From: an uncultured Veillonellaceae bacterium
GTDB lineage: Bacteria > Bacillota > Negativicutes > Selenomonadales > Selenomonadaceae
Assembly (NCBI GenBank): GCA_902785705.1
Contig: CACZZN010000002.1
Span: 27,750 to 91,749, forward strand
Reading direction: 5' to 3'
Length of the DNA: 64,000 nucleotides
The notes beneath the pieces were generated by a model, which was given only the letters and a program-made list of their open reading frames with translations, was not told the DNA's origin and searched no databases. Below, piece after piece: positions 10,742-20,121 of this stretch; positions within the stretch are counted from its first letter, which is position 1; the number at the start of each line of letters is the position of its first letter. The position numbers were made by a program, and so were the translations under genes.

Positions 10742-10993
10742 CTATACTGTTCCGCTGTGCTTCAACTGGCGGTACAGGCTGTAAATCGCAATGGGGAAGC
10801 CCAGCAGTATCCCTGCAAACTTCCCTTTCATCCCCAGCCCTAAGTGCTCATCCGCCAGATTCCCCAAATACACACAGATGCCAATCACCGCTGCAAGGTA
10901 AATGCCGACGCCTGACAGGAAGGAAAAAGCCTTCCAAGTCTGCCGCAGCCCCTCATGAGAATCTTTTTCTGTTGCATGCTGCTCTTGCTTCAC
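10742..10993 (-). CDS. atpZ: AtpZ/AtpI-family small membrane protein
   Basis: About 83 residues with two membrane helices (AFSFLSGVGIYLAAVIGICVYLG and GKFAGILLGFPIAIYSLYRQL), the shape of AtpZ proteins encoded at the head of atp operons and thought to help magnesium or calcium handling or ring assembly. I chose the GTG at 10993 because GAGGTG lies 6 nt upstream and because the longer frame would run through the terminator of the preceding gene. A start at the ATG at 11035 is possible but less likely. Confidence 0.75.
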   Translation of the reverse strand: MKQEQHATEKDSHEGLRQTWKAFSFLSGVGIYLAAVIGICVYLGNLADEHLGLGMKGKFAGILLGFPIAIYSLYRQLKHSGTV

Positions 10994-11024
10994 CTGCTTC
11001 ACCTCAATACACAAATACCACAAA

Positions 11025-11048
11025 AGCCGCGGCATCACAACCGCGGCT
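11025..11048 (-). terminator. Terminator after wecB
   Basis: A perfect 8-bp stem AGCCGCGG / CCGCGGCT with an 8-nt loop is followed on the minus strand by TTTTG. It lies 12 nt after the wecB stop and separates it from the atpZ-atp unit. Confidence 0.75.
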
Positions 11049-11060
11049 GCTGTTTGCGTT

Positions 11061-12224
11061 TTAGCGTGCCATGAACACTTCCGGCCGCTCCTTGGCAAAG
11101 CCGAAATGGTAAAGAATGCCCTGAACGATGCGCTCGGATGCCTTGCCGTCGCCGTAGGGATTGCAGGAACCCGCCATGCGGTCGTACTCTTTTTGATCCG
11201 TCAGCAGACGCTTTGCCTCTTCATAGACACGATCCCGTTCCGTCCCTATGAGCTTGACCGTACCGGCCGCCACGGCTTCCGGACGCTCCGTCGTATCCCG
11301 CAGCACCAGAACCGGTTTGCCGAGAGCCGGCGCCTCCTCCTGCACCCCACCCGAATCCGTCAGAATCAAATGGGAACGATGCATGAGATTCGCGAAAGGC
11401 TCATAGTCCAACGGATCGATCAGATGCACCTTTTCCAGCCCGCCAAGTTCCTCATTGACCACTTCGCGCACCTTCGGATTCTTATGGACAGGGAACACGA
11501 TCTCCACATCCTCGAATTCCTCGGTCAGCTGCTTGAGCGCCTTATAGACGTGCCGCATAGGCGCACCCAGATTTTCGCGGCGATGCGTCGTCACAAGGAT
11601 CATGCGCTTTCCCGTGAAATCCAAATCGTGCAGGAAAAAGTTCTCAAACTCAAAATCATCCCGCACCGTCTGATGCAGCGCATCAATGACCGTATTGCCC
11701 GTCACGAAGATCCGCTCTGACGGCACATTCTCCTTCCGAAGATTCGCCTCGGAAGTATCCGTCGGCGCAAAGTGCAGATCCGCAATCGCCCCGGTGAGCT
11801 TGCGGTTCATTTCCTCCGGAAAAGGCGAATACTTGTTGCCGGTCCGAAGTCCTGCCTCCACATGCCCTACCGCAATCTGATGATAATAGGCCGCCAGCGC
11901 CCCCGCAAAGGTGGTTGTCGTATCGCCATGCACCAGCACAATATCCGGCTGCTCCTGCGCCAGGACCTCATCCAGGCCGTTCATCGCCCTGCTGGTAATA
12001 TCGAAGAGCGTCTGCCCTGCCGCCATGATGTCCAGATCATAGTCAGGGTGAATGTGAAAGAGATGCAGCACCTGATCCAGCATCTCCCTATGCTGGGCGG
12101 TCACTGCAACGACGGGAAGGATGGCATCCGGATGCTTTTGCAGTTCCAGCACGACAGGCGCCATCTTGATTGCCTCGGGACGCGTCCCGAATACCGTCAT
12201 GACCTTGATTTTCTTGTTACCCAT
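11061..12224 (-). CDS. wecB: UDP-N-acetylglucosamine 2-epimerase (non-hydrolysing)
   Basis: 387 residues, full length. It interconverts UDP-GlcNAc and UDP-ManNAc in the cytoplasm for surface polysaccharide synthesis. Family signatures are clear: MTVFGTRPEAIKMAPV at the start, LVHGDTTTTFAGALAAYY, the GHVEAGLRTGNKYSPFPEEMNR loop, and LTDSGGVQEEAPALGKPVLVLRDTTERPEA for nucleotide binding. It lies directly downstream of the WecA/TagO-type transferase, which uses the same nucleotide sugar pool. A terminator follows it. Confidence 0.96.
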   Translation of the reverse strand: MGNKKIKVMTVFGTRPEAIKMAPVVLELQKHPDAILPVVAVTAQHREMLDQVLHLFHIHPDYDLDIMAAGQTLFDITSRAMNGLDEVLAQEQPDIVLVHGDTTTTFAGALAAYYHQIAVGHVEAGLRTGNKYSPFPEEMNRKLTGAIADLHFAPTDTSEANLRKENVPSERIFVTGNTVIDALHQTVRDDFEFENFFLHDLDFTGKRMILVTTHRRENLGAPMRHVYKALKQLTEEFEDVEIVFPVHKNPKVREVVNEELGGLEKVHLIDPLDYEPFANLMHRSHLILTDSGGVQEEAPALGKPVLVLRDTTERPEAVAAGTVKLIGTERDRVYEEAKRLLTDQKEYDRMAGSCNPYGDGKASERIVQGILYHFGFAKERPEVFMAR

Positions 12225-12252
12225 AGCAAGGAAGTTCTCCTTTCCAAATCAC

Positions 12253-13302
12253 TCAACGCCGCACCGGCTGGTTCATGCGGAGGATTCCGATTTTCTTCGC
12301 ACCGAACAGCACCGCCGCAACCACCAACCCGACAATCAGAATCGCGAACTGTGGGCTCACTTCGGTCAGCGCGACGGCACTCAAACCGAGCAGCGCACTG
12401 ATCACATACATGAGCAGCACCGCCTGCCGCTGCGTAAAGCCCAAATCCAAAAGCCGATGGTGCAAATGCCCCTTATCCGGCTTGAAGATCGGCACGCCTC
12501 CGCGATAGCGCCGCACAATCGCAAAGGCCGTATCCAGAATGGGAAGCCCCAAGGCGAGAATCGGCACAATCAGCGCAATCGTCGCGGCGCATTTCACCGC
12601 GCCAATGATGGAAATCCCTGCCAGCATATAGCCTAGGAACATACTGCCCGAATCCCCCATAAAGATGCGGGCCGGATTGAAATTGTAGTAGAGGAATCCC
12701 ATTGCCGCTCCCGCCAGCGCCGCGGTCAGGACAGCCACCAGCATGATATCCTGCTGCAAGGCAACGAGAAAGATCGTAATGCAGGCAATCGTCGAAACAC
12801 CTGCCGCCAGCCCATCCAGCCCGTCAATGAGATTCACCGTATTGGTCAATCCCACAATCCAGAAAATCGTCGCAGGAATCGCCATGAATTCCAGGAACAG
12901 ATAGTCCCCAAAAGGGTCCGTAATAAAGTCGATCCGCACATCGAACACAACGACCAAGACGGTGGCTGCGATGATCTGCCCCACCAGCTTCACCTTTGCG
13001 GGAAGATTCTTATAGTCGTCAATAATCCCCAATAACACAATAAGAGATCCCCCGAACAAAAGCCCGATCAGCTCATGGGAAACCTCCTCCGTCAGCACAT
13101 TCATCGACATGACAACCAGCATGCCTGCCATAAAGGCTATGTAGATCCCGATCCCGCCAATCCGTGGAATCGGCTTTTTATGCACCTTGCGCGCATCTGG
13201 TGCATCCATTGCCCCCGTTTTCGCCGCAAACAGGATCACGCCCGGCGTTACCACGAGCGCCGCGCCAATGGCAATCAAAAACGCCAACATATAATTCGGC
13301 AT
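12253..13302 (-). CDS. Undecaprenyl-phosphate GlcNAc-1-phosphate transferase (WecA/TagO/MraY family)
   Basis: 349 residues with about ten membrane helices. It transfers a sugar-1-phosphate from UDP-sugar to undecaprenyl phosphate, the first membrane step of O-antigen or teichoic-type polymers. Family motifs are seen: KKPIPRIGGIGIY, the DD-containing loop IDDYKNLPAK, NLIDGLDGLAAG, NFNPARIFMGDSGSMFLGYML and the HLHHRLLDLGF histidine loop. Pairing with wecB suggests GlcNAc as substrate. The start at 13302 is the first ATG; no strong ribosome site is visible. Confidence 0.92.
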   Translation of the reverse strand: MPNYMLAFLIAIGAALVVTPGVILFAAKTGAMDAPDARKVHKKPIPRIGGIGIYIAFMAGMLVVMSMNVLTEEVSHELIGLLFGGSLIVLLGIIDDYKNLPAKVKLVGQIIAATVLVVVFDVRIDFITDPFGDYLFLEFMAIPATIFWIVGLTNTVNLIDGLDGLAAGVSTIACITIFLVALQQDIMLVAVLTAALAGAAMGFLYYNFNPARIFMGDSGSMFLGYMLAGISIIGAVKCAATIALIVPILALGLPILDTAFAIVRRYRGGVPIFKPDKGHLHHRLLDLGFTQRQAVLLMYVISALLGLSAVALTEVSPQFAILIVGLVVAAVLFGAKKIGILRMNQPVRR

Positions 13303-13379
13303 CAAAACCGCACCTCTCTTTACCCTCGCAACACCTCCTCATTTTACCGCAGCGCCTATCAACTGTCAACCAATATGTT

Positions 13380-13844
13380 TCAATCGTGTATCTCCTCGGG
13401 CGGGCACCTCACAATGCTTCCATCGGTTTCATAGTAAACCACCTTCGCAAGCCTGGCGTTCCGCAGCATCCTTCGGCAGAGCAGGCACGGTTTCCCCGAG
13501 GCCAGCGTCCCGTCCGCGTTATATCCGACAATATAGGCTGTTGCGCCCTCCATTTTCACGGGATCCGCATTGATGATGGCATTCTGCTCCGCGTGCACCG
13601 CCACGCAGAGCTCGTAATTCTGCCCCTTCGGCACCTTCAGCCGCTCGCGCTCGCAGATGCCCGTATCGATGCAGTTCGCCTCGCCGCGGGGCGCTCCGTT
13701 GTAGCCCGTGCTGATGATGATCCTATCTTTCACGATGATCGCGCCATAGCGCCTTCTGAGGCAAGTCGCCCTGCGCCCCACGGCTCTCGCGATATCCAGA
13801 AAATACGCATCCCAATCCGGCCGAAGCTGCTTTTCCTGTGCCAT
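13380..13844 (-). CDS. dCMP deaminase family protein (ComEB-like)
   Basis: About 154 residues. A zinc cytidine/deoxycytidylate deaminase: the catalytic HAEQNAI and the PCLLC zinc-cysteine pair are both intact, and the GYNGAPRG substrate loop of dCMP deaminases is present. It should convert dCMP to dUMP for thymidylate supply. Start 13844 (ATG) has GGAGAG 8 nt upstream inside the end of the previous gene; a GTG three codons earlier that overlaps the previous stop is an alternative. Confidence 0.9.
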   Translation of the reverse strand: MAQEKQLRPDWDAYFLDIARAVGRRATCLRRRYGAIIVKDRIIISTGYNGAPRGEANCIDTGICERERLKVPKGQNYELCVAVHAEQNAIINADPVKMEGATAYIVGYNADGTLASGKPCLLCRRMLRNARLAKVVYYETDGSIVRCPPEEIHD

Positions 13845-13849
13845 CCGTT

Positions 13850-14269
13850 TCACTCTCCGTTTTCAAGATACCTTCTCGCCAAAATCACTGCCACGAAATC
13901 ATCCACCGGAACCGGCGGAACCTGCATCGTGGTCGGCAGTATCCGCCTCCAACCCGTCGGCGGATGTTCTTTCCAATATGCTGCCTTTGCCATTTCCGTC
14001 GTGCGGTATTCATCCACGACCTTGACCTCAAGTCCGGGCAGGGAAGCGTGGATACGGCTCTGTGCCTGGCCGCTGGTCGTCCCGTTTCCCAAGAGCAGGA
14101 TTTCCGGCGCGTAGCTTTCCCTTGCCTGCCGCAACTCCTGCTCAAGCCGCCGCGTCTCAATGACCTTCTGCAGCAGGACCTTCCCGTCTTCCGCCAGCAC
14201 TGCCATGCCGCATTTATCACGTCCGGGATCGATGGCGGCTATCCTTTTCACATCATGAAGCTTTGCCAC
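13850..14269 (-). CDS. YqgF/RuvX-type RNase H-fold protein
   Basis: About 139 residues. The opening RIAAIDPGRDKCGMAVL is the acidic first strand of the YqgF/RuvC-like RNase H fold, and VPVDDFVAVILARRYL near the end supplies the late acidic residues. The family includes the pre-16S rRNA nuclease YqgF and resolvase-like enzymes. The start is uncertain: GTG at 14269 overlaps the end of the upstream gene, and a GTG at 14251 would also keep the fold. It is probably translationally coupled to the DUF3084 gene. Confidence 0.75.
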   Translation of the reverse strand: MAKLHDVKRIAAIDPGRDKCGMAVLAEDGKVLLQKVIETRRLEQELRQARESYAPEILLLGNGTTSGQAQSRIHASLPGLEVKVVDEYRTTEMAKAAYWKEHPPTGWRRILPTTMQVPPVPVDDFVAVILARRYLENGE

Positions 14270-15494
14270 TGTTTTCCACGCCCTCCAGCTTAACATTCAA
14301 GCGCAAGGGACCAAGCGCATCGGTTGCACCCCGTGCATAGGCCGAAATCACCACATCCCCTTGCATCTGCTGCAGGGACTGGACCAGCTCAAAGAACGTC
14401 TCGCCATCCATAACGCCCACGGAGCCTCGAATCGGATCCGGCAGGATGCCCTTTGCCGTCGCCGCTGCATTGACCTCGGAAAGGAATGCCATCACGACCT
14501 GCTCCGCGTCCTTCTCATCCTTGATTCGATAGGTCTGTGCCGTAATGAATTCATTGTCCTCGTAGATCGTGCGGTTCGGATAAAGCTCCAGCTTTGCGCG
14601 CACCGGCTCGCCTCTGACCAGATTTCCCGCCGCGACCACACGCACGACCATATCCTGAGAGCTTTCCGAAATGGTTTTGATGGCCGACTCCAGTTCCGGC
14701 TGATAAATCCAAAGATCCTCATCGGACGCATTCTCGCCCAGCCGCGCCGAAACATTGCGCATAGCAAGCTGTGCCATGGATGCCATATCCTCTGCTATCG
14801 ACGCCTCCGACTGCTCGCTCTGCACCACGCCGCTGGCAAGCACTTCGCCTGCGCGGAAGGTGATGTCTCCCTCGCGGATCGTGATCAGGCCCTCCCGCAG
14901 CTGCTGCGTCCGTTCCTCCAGCTCCGCATTCTCGGCAAGCAGCTGTTCCTTTTCCGCAGCCAACGCCTCATTGTTCGCCGCAAGCTCGTCGTTCATCCTC
15001 GCCAGCTCATCATTGCGGGCCGTGAGCTCCGTCTTGGCTTCCTCCAACTGGCGGTTGCCCTCCTTCAGCCGCTCGGATTCCTGCTGCAATGCTTCCTGCT
15101 CCTGCTTCAGCTTTTCCTGCTCCGCTTTCATCTTCTCGATTTCCAGCTTGGACTGATAGAGGTCATCCTTGGCTTTTTCCTGCTCCGCCTTTGCCACGGA
15201 CAGTTCTCTGGACGCATCCACCAGATCCTTGCGCGTCGCTTCCATATTCGCATGAAGCTGCTCCATGCCAAAAAGCGCGGTGCGCACATTTTCCGAGGTC
15301 GCGGCCATGACGCCAAAGGTCAGCGTGGTGATGCAGATGCCCGTGAAAATCGTGATGATAATGGAGGTATGCCTTGGCCGCAAGCCGAAGATCGACAGCC
15401 TCTTTTTCCCGATCTTCGTGCCCAGCCGGTCACCGATGAATGCAATCACGCCGCCCGTCACCACAAGCACCGCAATCAAATAAACGCCATACAT
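14253..15494 (-). CDS. DUF3084 membrane-anchored coiled-coil protein
   Basis: 413 residues. Two membrane helices at the N-terminus (LIAVLVVTGGVIAFIGDRLG and ITIFTGICITTLTFGVMAA) around the conserved GTKIGKKRLSIFGLRPRHTSI loop, then a long Glu/Leu/Gln-rich coiled coil (about residues 80-200), then a folded C-terminal domain. This matches the DUF3084 family found in Negativicutes and cyanobacteria. The role is unknown; the position beside the lpt genes suggests the envelope. Confidence 0.85.
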   Translation of the reverse strand: MYGVYLIAVLVVTGGVIAFIGDRLGTKIGKKRLSIFGLRPRHTSIIITIFTGICITTLTFGVMAATSENVRTALFGMEQLHANMEATRKDLVDASRELSVAKAEQEKAKDDLYQSKLEIEKMKAEQEKLKQEQEALQQESERLKEGNRQLEEAKTELTARNDELARMNDELAANNEALAAEKEQLLAENAELEERTQQLREGLITIREGDITFRAGEVLASGVVQSEQSEASIAEDMASMAQLAMRNVSARLGENASDEDLWIYQPELESAIKTISESSQDMVVRVVAAGNLVRGEPVRAKLELYPNRTIYEDNEFITAQTYRIKDEKDAEQVVMAFLSEVNAAATAKGILPDPIRGSVGVMDGETFFELVQSLQQMQGDVVISAYARGATDALGPLRLNVKLEGVENSGKAS

Positions 15495-15512
15495 AGTCCA
15501 TTCCCTCCAATA

Positions 15513-16607
15513 TCAGTGGGACGCACGGCGCATCAGCACCGTCCCCGCGACCAGTCCAATGATGTTCGGAATCCAGACCGCCAGAATCGGCGTCACGACT
15601 CCGCCGCGCCCCAAGGCATTCGCCATGGTCATTGCCGCATAATACAGGAAAATGATGATAACGCTCATCGCAAAGCCCATGGATGAGCTGTTCCGCGTGG
15701 GCTGAAGCCCCAGCGGGATGCCGATCAGCGCAAAGATCAGGCTGGCCATCGGCACCGTAATGCGCTGATACAGCTCCGTCTCGATCTCATTGGTATTGAC
15801 AAACTGTGTCTGCATGATACGGATCTGCTCCTTCAGCTCCTTCATGGTCATTTCATCCAGACGCTTCTGCGCACGCACGATCTGGCGCGGCCCCGCCGAA
15901 ATCGGCAGCGTCTGCGAGCGGAAATGCATGGTATGCATGGTCTGCTGATCCGTCACATCGTAAATGATTCCGTTGTAAAGCGTCCACGTCTCATTTCGCC
16001 ACTCCGCATATTCCGCGTTCTCCACATGCGCCACGCGGCCTTCCGCGTCATACTCCTGCAGTGTCACACCGTGCATCGTCTCCGTCTCGGAGACGTAATC
16101 CCTTGCATAGATCAGCTTCTGTATCCTTCCCTCATGGATTTCCTTGAAAATCAGATGCTCCTGGGATTTCATCTCCACATTGCCGCGGATTTCATAATTG
16201 AGCACATTGTTGTAGGAGGTATTCGCCCAGGGAACCACATATTCGTTGAACGCGATCGCGCAGATGCTCACGATGCACCCCAGCAGGATCGCAGGCGCCG
16301 CAATGCGCGAAAACCCGATGCCGCAGGACTTCATCGCCGTGATCTCGCTGGAGCTCGAAAGGCGCCCGAAGGTCAGCAGGACCGCCAAAAGCATGGACAT
16401 GGGAAACGTCCAGATGATGATCCCCGGCAGCCCATAGACAAAAATCTTGACAACAGACGCAAGCGATGCCCCATAATCCGTGATGTATTCCGCAATGCGG
16501 AACAAAGTGCCGGATCCGATGAACACCGCCGAAAACGCGCAGATGCCAAACACGAAGGTCAGCACGACTTCGCGGAAAATGTATTTGTCCAAAATCCGAA
16601 TATGCAT
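15513..16607 (-). CDS. LptF/LptG-family LPS export permease
   Basis: 364 residues. YjgP/YjgQ family: membrane helices near the N-terminus (VVLTFVFGICAFSAVFIGSG and more), a large periplasmic beta-jellyroll (about residues 130-260) and three helices at the end. It forms the inner-membrane part of the Lpt machine that extracts lipopolysaccharide. Start 16607 follows AGAGGAGAGG at a good distance. Only one permease gene is present in the lpt cluster, so it may work as a homodimer or have its partner elsewhere. Confidence 0.92.
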   Translation of the reverse strand: MHIRILDKYIFREVVLTFVFGICAFSAVFIGSGTLFRIAEYITDYGASLASVVKIFVYGLPGIIIWTFPMSMLLAVLLTFGRLSSSSEITAMKSCGIGFSRIAAPAILLGCIVSICAIAFNEYVVPWANTSYNNVLNYEIRGNVEMKSQEHLIFKEIHEGRIQKLIYARDYVSETETMHGVTLQEYDAEGRVAHVENAEYAEWRNETWTLYNGIIYDVTDQQTMHTMHFRSQTLPISAGPRQIVRAQKRLDEMTMKELKEQIRIMQTQFVNTNEIETELYQRITVPMASLIFALIGIPLGLQPTRNSSSMGFAMSVIIIFLYYAAMTMANALGRGGVVTPILAVWIPNIIGLVAGTVLMRRASH

Positions 16608-16620
16608 CAGTGCCTCTCCT

Positions 16621-17340
16621 CTACAACGTAAAGTTGTTGCCCAAATAAAACTTCTTCGCAATCGGGCTGTTCGCGATGGTATTGCTGTCGCCTTCCAGCA
16701 GGATCTCCCCGTTATTCAGGATATAGGCGCGATCCACGATATGGAGCGTTTCCCTGACATTGTGGTCCGTGATGAGGATTCCCATGCCGCGCTGCCTGAG
16801 ATACTGCACGATTTCCTGGATATCCGCCACCGCAAGCGGATCGACGCCCGCAAAGGGTTCGTCCAGCAAGATGAACTGCGGCTCCAGCGCCAGGCAGCGC
16901 GCAATCTCGACGCGCCGGCGCTCGCCCCCGGAAAGCTCCGTTCCCTTCCGATCCCGCACATGCCCGATGTGGAATTCTTCCAGCAGCGACATGAACCGAT
17001 TTTTCTGCTCCGCCTTGGAAAGATCCATCGTCTCCAGAATCGCCATGATATTCTCTTCCACCGTAAGTTTGCGGAAAATGGACGCCTCCTGCGTCAGATA
17101 GCTGATGCCCAGTGCAGCCCGCCGATTCATGGGGAGGTGCGTGATATTGATGTCCGAAAGATAGACATCCCCCGAGTTGGGCTTTTCCAGTCCGACAATC
17201 ATGTAGAAGGTCGTGGTCTTGCCCGCACCGTTCGGCCCCAGCAGCCCCACGATCTCCCCTTTTTGCACACGCAGGGAGACGCGATCCACTACCGTCCGCT
17301 TCTTGAATCTCTTGACCAGATTCTTTGCCTCGATATGCAA
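16621..17340 (-). CDS. lptB: LPS export ABC transporter ATP-binding protein LptB
   Basis: 239 residues. Walker A GPNGAGKTT, signature LSGGERRRVEIAR, Walker B FILLDEPFAGVDP and the ITDHNVRETL switch histidine are all present. The AGVDP after Walker B and the overall length are typical of LptB. It powers LPS extraction with the permease encoded 13 nt downstream and the LptC-LptA bridge encoded upstream. Confidence 0.96.
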   Translation of the reverse strand: MHIEAKNLVKRFKKRTVVDRVSLRVQKGEIVGLLGPNGAGKTTTFYMIVGLEKPNSGDVYLSDINITHLPMNRRAALGISYLTQEASIFRKLTVEENIMAILETMDLSKAEQKNRFMSLLEEFHIGHVRDRKGTELSGGERRRVEIARCLALEPQFILLDEPFAGVDPLAVADIQEIVQYLRQRGMGILITDHNVRETLHIVDRAYILNNGEILLEGDSNTIANSPIAKKFYLGNNFTL

Positions 17341-17371
17341 GATGCCATCCCCCTTAAAAGATACTGCTCTA

Positions 17372-18073
17372 CTATTCTACCTTAGTTTGCCCATCTTCTG
17401 CAAGATAAACCGTCAGACGGTTTCCGCGCAAGCTGTGATTGTCCTGATAAGCCCATGCGTTCCCGGTGAGTATGGCCTTCCGCTCATCCTTGCCGTAGTA
17501 GTCCAGATGGTCGCCGCCCGCTTCCAGATTCTTGGGTGGACTGATCAGATGCGCATTGCCGATGCCGACATAGTGTTCCTCGTCGATCCAGCCCTCCATC
17601 ATATCCGCGGTCGCCGTGCCATCCTTGCTGCTGACTACGCCGCCCGCAGGAATCACGATGTGTCCGCGGTCATTCGGATAATAGTCGATGTGATCCCCTA
17701 CAAAGGACTTGTCTTCCTTGGTCGCATGGACATTGCCATGGGCCTGCATATGCCCCTTGCCGTCATTTTCCGCCCAGTCGCAGGTGACGCGCGCCGTTTC
17801 CTTCACGGCAATCACATTGCCTTCCAGTCGCGCCGCCTGTGTATTGACATTGTACATTCCCTTGGCCCCTGTCGCCTTTGCCGTCCCGTGCTTCAGCAGC
17901 ACATTGCCCGTCGCTATGATCTGCCCGGTCTTCATATCGTATTCCACTGTGTCCGCATTGAGCTCCGACGGCTCATCCGCCGCATAGAGCGTCCCCATGC
18001 AGAGCAGCGGGATACACGCGGCAGCTGCCGCGATTTGCTTGAAGCTGCTGTAAAATCTTGGTTTTCTATTCAT
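17372..18073 (-). CDS. lptA: LptA/OstA-like periplasmic LPS transport protein
   Basis: 233 residues with a signal peptide (KQIAAAAACIPLLCMGTLYAAD). The rest is a run of beta strands typical of the OstA fold (LNADTVEYDMKTGQIIATGNV, LEGNVIAVKETARVTCDWAE, and so on). It should form the periplasmic bridge for LPS. It overlaps the end of lptC by 8 nt. Confidence 0.9.
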   Translation of the reverse strand: MNRKPRFYSSFKQIAAAAACIPLLCMGTLYAADEPSELNADTVEYDMKTGQIIATGNVLLKHGTAKATGAKGMYNVNTQAARLEGNVIAVKETARVTCDWAENDGKGHMQAHGNVHATKEDKSFVGDHIDYYPNDRGHIVIPAGGVVSSKDGTATADMMEGWIDEEHYVGIGNAHLISPPKNLEAGGDHLDYYGKDERKAILTGNAWAYQDNHSLRGNRLTVYLAEDGQTKVE

Positions 18074-18620
18074 TCTTCTTTGCTCCTTTTACGATACGCG
18101 CGTTGCCCCGGATCCAGAAATGAGAAAAGGCATCCTTGCTCTCGATGCGATCTCCCGTCGCCTCCAGATCGTCCTTTGTGACCTTCACCTTCCCCGATGC
18201 AACAAGCATGCCCTCTTTTTCCTGCCAATCCAGCTTATCGCTCGTGAGCTTCGCTCCGTCGGAGGTCGTTGCGACAACATCACCGTCGATATGGATTTCC
18301 TGTTTGTCCTGCTGATAGATGCCGTGCTTTGCCTTCAGCTCGATGGATTTCCCATCTTCCCGATAGAAATGGCCCACCAAATCCGTAAGTTCCGTATTGT
18401 TGGATTTCAAATCGGTTTCCATGCGCTTCGCTGTGAGATCCCAGATCCGCTTGCCGTTGCGTTCCTCGCTCAGCGTATTTCCATCATATACCATTTTCTT
18501 CTCCGTATCAATCACCGGCTGATCCGGAGGCGGCTCCGGCGTTGTGCGGATCACCCAGACCACCAGGCATACGAACAGAAGACTTATCGTCCCCAAAAGG
18601 ATTTTTCCTCTTGTGCTCAT
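18066..18620 (-). CDS. lptC: LPS export protein LptC
   Basis: 184 residues. One N-terminal membrane anchor (ILLGTISLLFVCLVVWVI) and a periplasmic beta-jellyroll domain with the ELKAKHGIYQQDKQEIHIDGDV pattern of LptC. It links the inner-membrane LptB-permease complex to LptA. The gene order lptC-lptA-lptB-permease on one transcript supports the call. Confidence 0.9.
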   Translation of the reverse strand: MSTRGKILLGTISLLFVCLVVWVIRTTPEPPPDQPVIDTEKKMVYDGNTLSEERNGKRIWDLTAKRMETDLKSNNTELTDLVGHFYREDGKSIELKAKHGIYQQDKQEIHIDGDVVATTSDGAKLTSDKLDWQEKEGMLVASGKVKVTKDDLEATGDRIESKDAFSHFWIRGNARIVKGAKKNE

Positions 18621-18632
18621 GCTGCTTGATCT

Positions 18633-19544
18633 TCACTCCTTTTTCGATGCCTTCACCGTGTGGTGCTTGTTCTTTTTCTGCTGATCCGGCGCAGTGTTCC
18701 AGCGTTTCTGGAACCAAATCCACTGCGTGGGGTTCTCGCGGATGACTTGCTCCAGTATCTTCGTCATCTTCCGCGTGAATTCATAGAGATCCCGATCCGT
18801 GTCCCCCGTGTCCTCATAGCGGAGCACCTCGCCGATCACGACGCGGTGCCTGCCGTCCGGACGCCGCAGGATAAACGCGGGAAGTACCGGCGAATGGAAC
18901 TTATTGGAAAATACCGCAGGCCCCATGGGCGTCGAGGCCGTCTTTCCAAGGAATTCGATGAAGGCACCGCCGGGACCTGCATCCTGGTCGGCCAGAAAGC
19001 CAAGGATCTTCCCTTTTTTCAGGGCACGTCCCGCAGCGAGAAGCTCGCTCGTGCCGCGGGAAAAAATCTCCACATGGATGGTAGCGCGCAGATCATTTAA
19101 AAGATCCGTATACTGCTGATTGGGCTGGGGCTTCGCGATGGCCGTCACAGGGAGGCCGTTCAAGGTAAATGCCGCAGACAGCCATTCCCAGGTACCGACA
19201 TGCCCCGTGAGCACCACGACGCCATGCCCCTCGGCAATGGCCTCCTGCATGCGTTCCAAGTGGTCGATCTCGATGTATTCGTGAAGATTCTCTTCATTCA
19301 GGTTCGGCATGTAAAGGATATCCAGCACATTGCGCGCCAGATTCACAAAGGACTCCCGCACCAGTTTCCGGGCTTCTTCCTCGGAAATCTGCAGCGCAGG
19401 CATCATCTGGCTCACGGCCCGTTCCCGCTCCTTCTTGATCAGCAGGTAATAGAGATTGCCCAGGATCCTGCCGAGGAACAGCAGCAGGTCATACGGCATG
19501 CAGCGCACGATCCTGCTCAAGAGCATCAAGCTTTTATATACCAT
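18633..19544 (-). CDS. Lipid A acyltransferase, LpxL/LpxM family (copy 1)
   Basis: 303 residues. A membrane-associated lysophospholipid acyltransferase with the HX4E catalytic motif HVGTWE and an N-terminal hydrophobic anchor (LLLFLGRILGNLYYLL). In the lipid A pathway such enzymes add secondary acyl chains after Kdo attachment. A second, divergent copy is at 31546-32409, so the two probably share the LpxL and LpxM roles; which is which cannot be told from sequence alone. Confidence 0.88.
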   Translation of the reverse strand: MVYKSLMLLSRIVRCMPYDLLLFLGRILGNLYYLLIKKERERAVSQMMPALQISEEEARKLVRESFVNLARNVLDILYMPNLNEENLHEYIEIDHLERMQEAIAEGHGVVVLTGHVGTWEWLSAAFTLNGLPVTAIAKPQPNQQYTDLLNDLRATIHVEIFSRGTSELLAAGRALKKGKILGFLADQDAGPGGAFIEFLGKTASTPMGPAVFSNKFHSPVLPAFILRRPDGRHRVVIGEVLRYEDTGDTDRDLYEFTRKMTKILEQVIRENPTQWIWFQKRWNTAPDQQKKNKHHTVKASKKE

Positions 19545-19554
19545 ATAGTATCAC

Positions 19555-20121
19555 CTATTGTCCAACTCCTGCCACATCCTGCGCATCCTTCCGCAGATAG
19601 TCTGCAAGGATGCCGTCCCACAGGCCCTGCGCTTTCAAGATGAACTCAATGACTTCACGCACGGCGCCCTTTCCCCCGGGGAACGCAGATACCGCCAGCG
19701 ACCTCGCCCGCACTTCCGGCACTGCATCCGCGACTGCCGCAGGGAATCCGACCTGTGTCAGCACGGGAAGATCGATGATATCATCCGCGATGTAAGCAAT
19801 CTCCTCATCCCGCAGCGCGAATTGCTGCTTGAGCTCCCGATAGGCGGCACGTTTGTCCATCTTCCCCTGCCACACCGCAGAGATGTGGAGTTCTTCCGCA
19901 CGCTTCGCAAGCTGGACGGAACTCCGCCCCGTGATGACCGCGGTCTTCAGCCCGGCTTTGTGCGCCAAGGTGATGCCCAGCCCATCCCTGCAGAAGAACG
20001 GCTTGAAAAGCTCCCCCTCGGGGCCGATATAGATTCCGCCGTCCGTGAGCACGCCATCCACGTCGAAAATGATCAGACGGATTTTTTTCGCATGCTCCAT
20101 TGCACGGTTTCCGATTTCCAT
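19555..20121 (-). CDS. kdsC: 3-deoxy-D-manno-octulosonate 8-phosphate phosphatase
   Basis: 188 residues, a HAD-family phosphatase without a cap domain. The first motif IFDVDGVLTDGGIY with the two catalytic aspartates is intact, and YIADDIIDLPVL gives the late acidic motif. It removes phosphate from Kdo-8-P. The ATG at 20121 overlaps the stop of kdsD and has GGGAGTG upstream. Confidence 0.95.
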   Translation of the reverse strand: MEIGNRAMEHAKKIRLIIFDVDGVLTDGGIYIGPEGELFKPFFCRDGLGITLAHKAGLKTAVITGRSSVQLAKRAEELHISAVWQGKMDKRAAYRELKQQFALRDEEIAYIADDIIDLPVLTQVGFPAAVADAVPEVRARSLAVSAFPGGKGAVREVIEFILKAQGLWDGILADYLRKDAQDVAGVGQ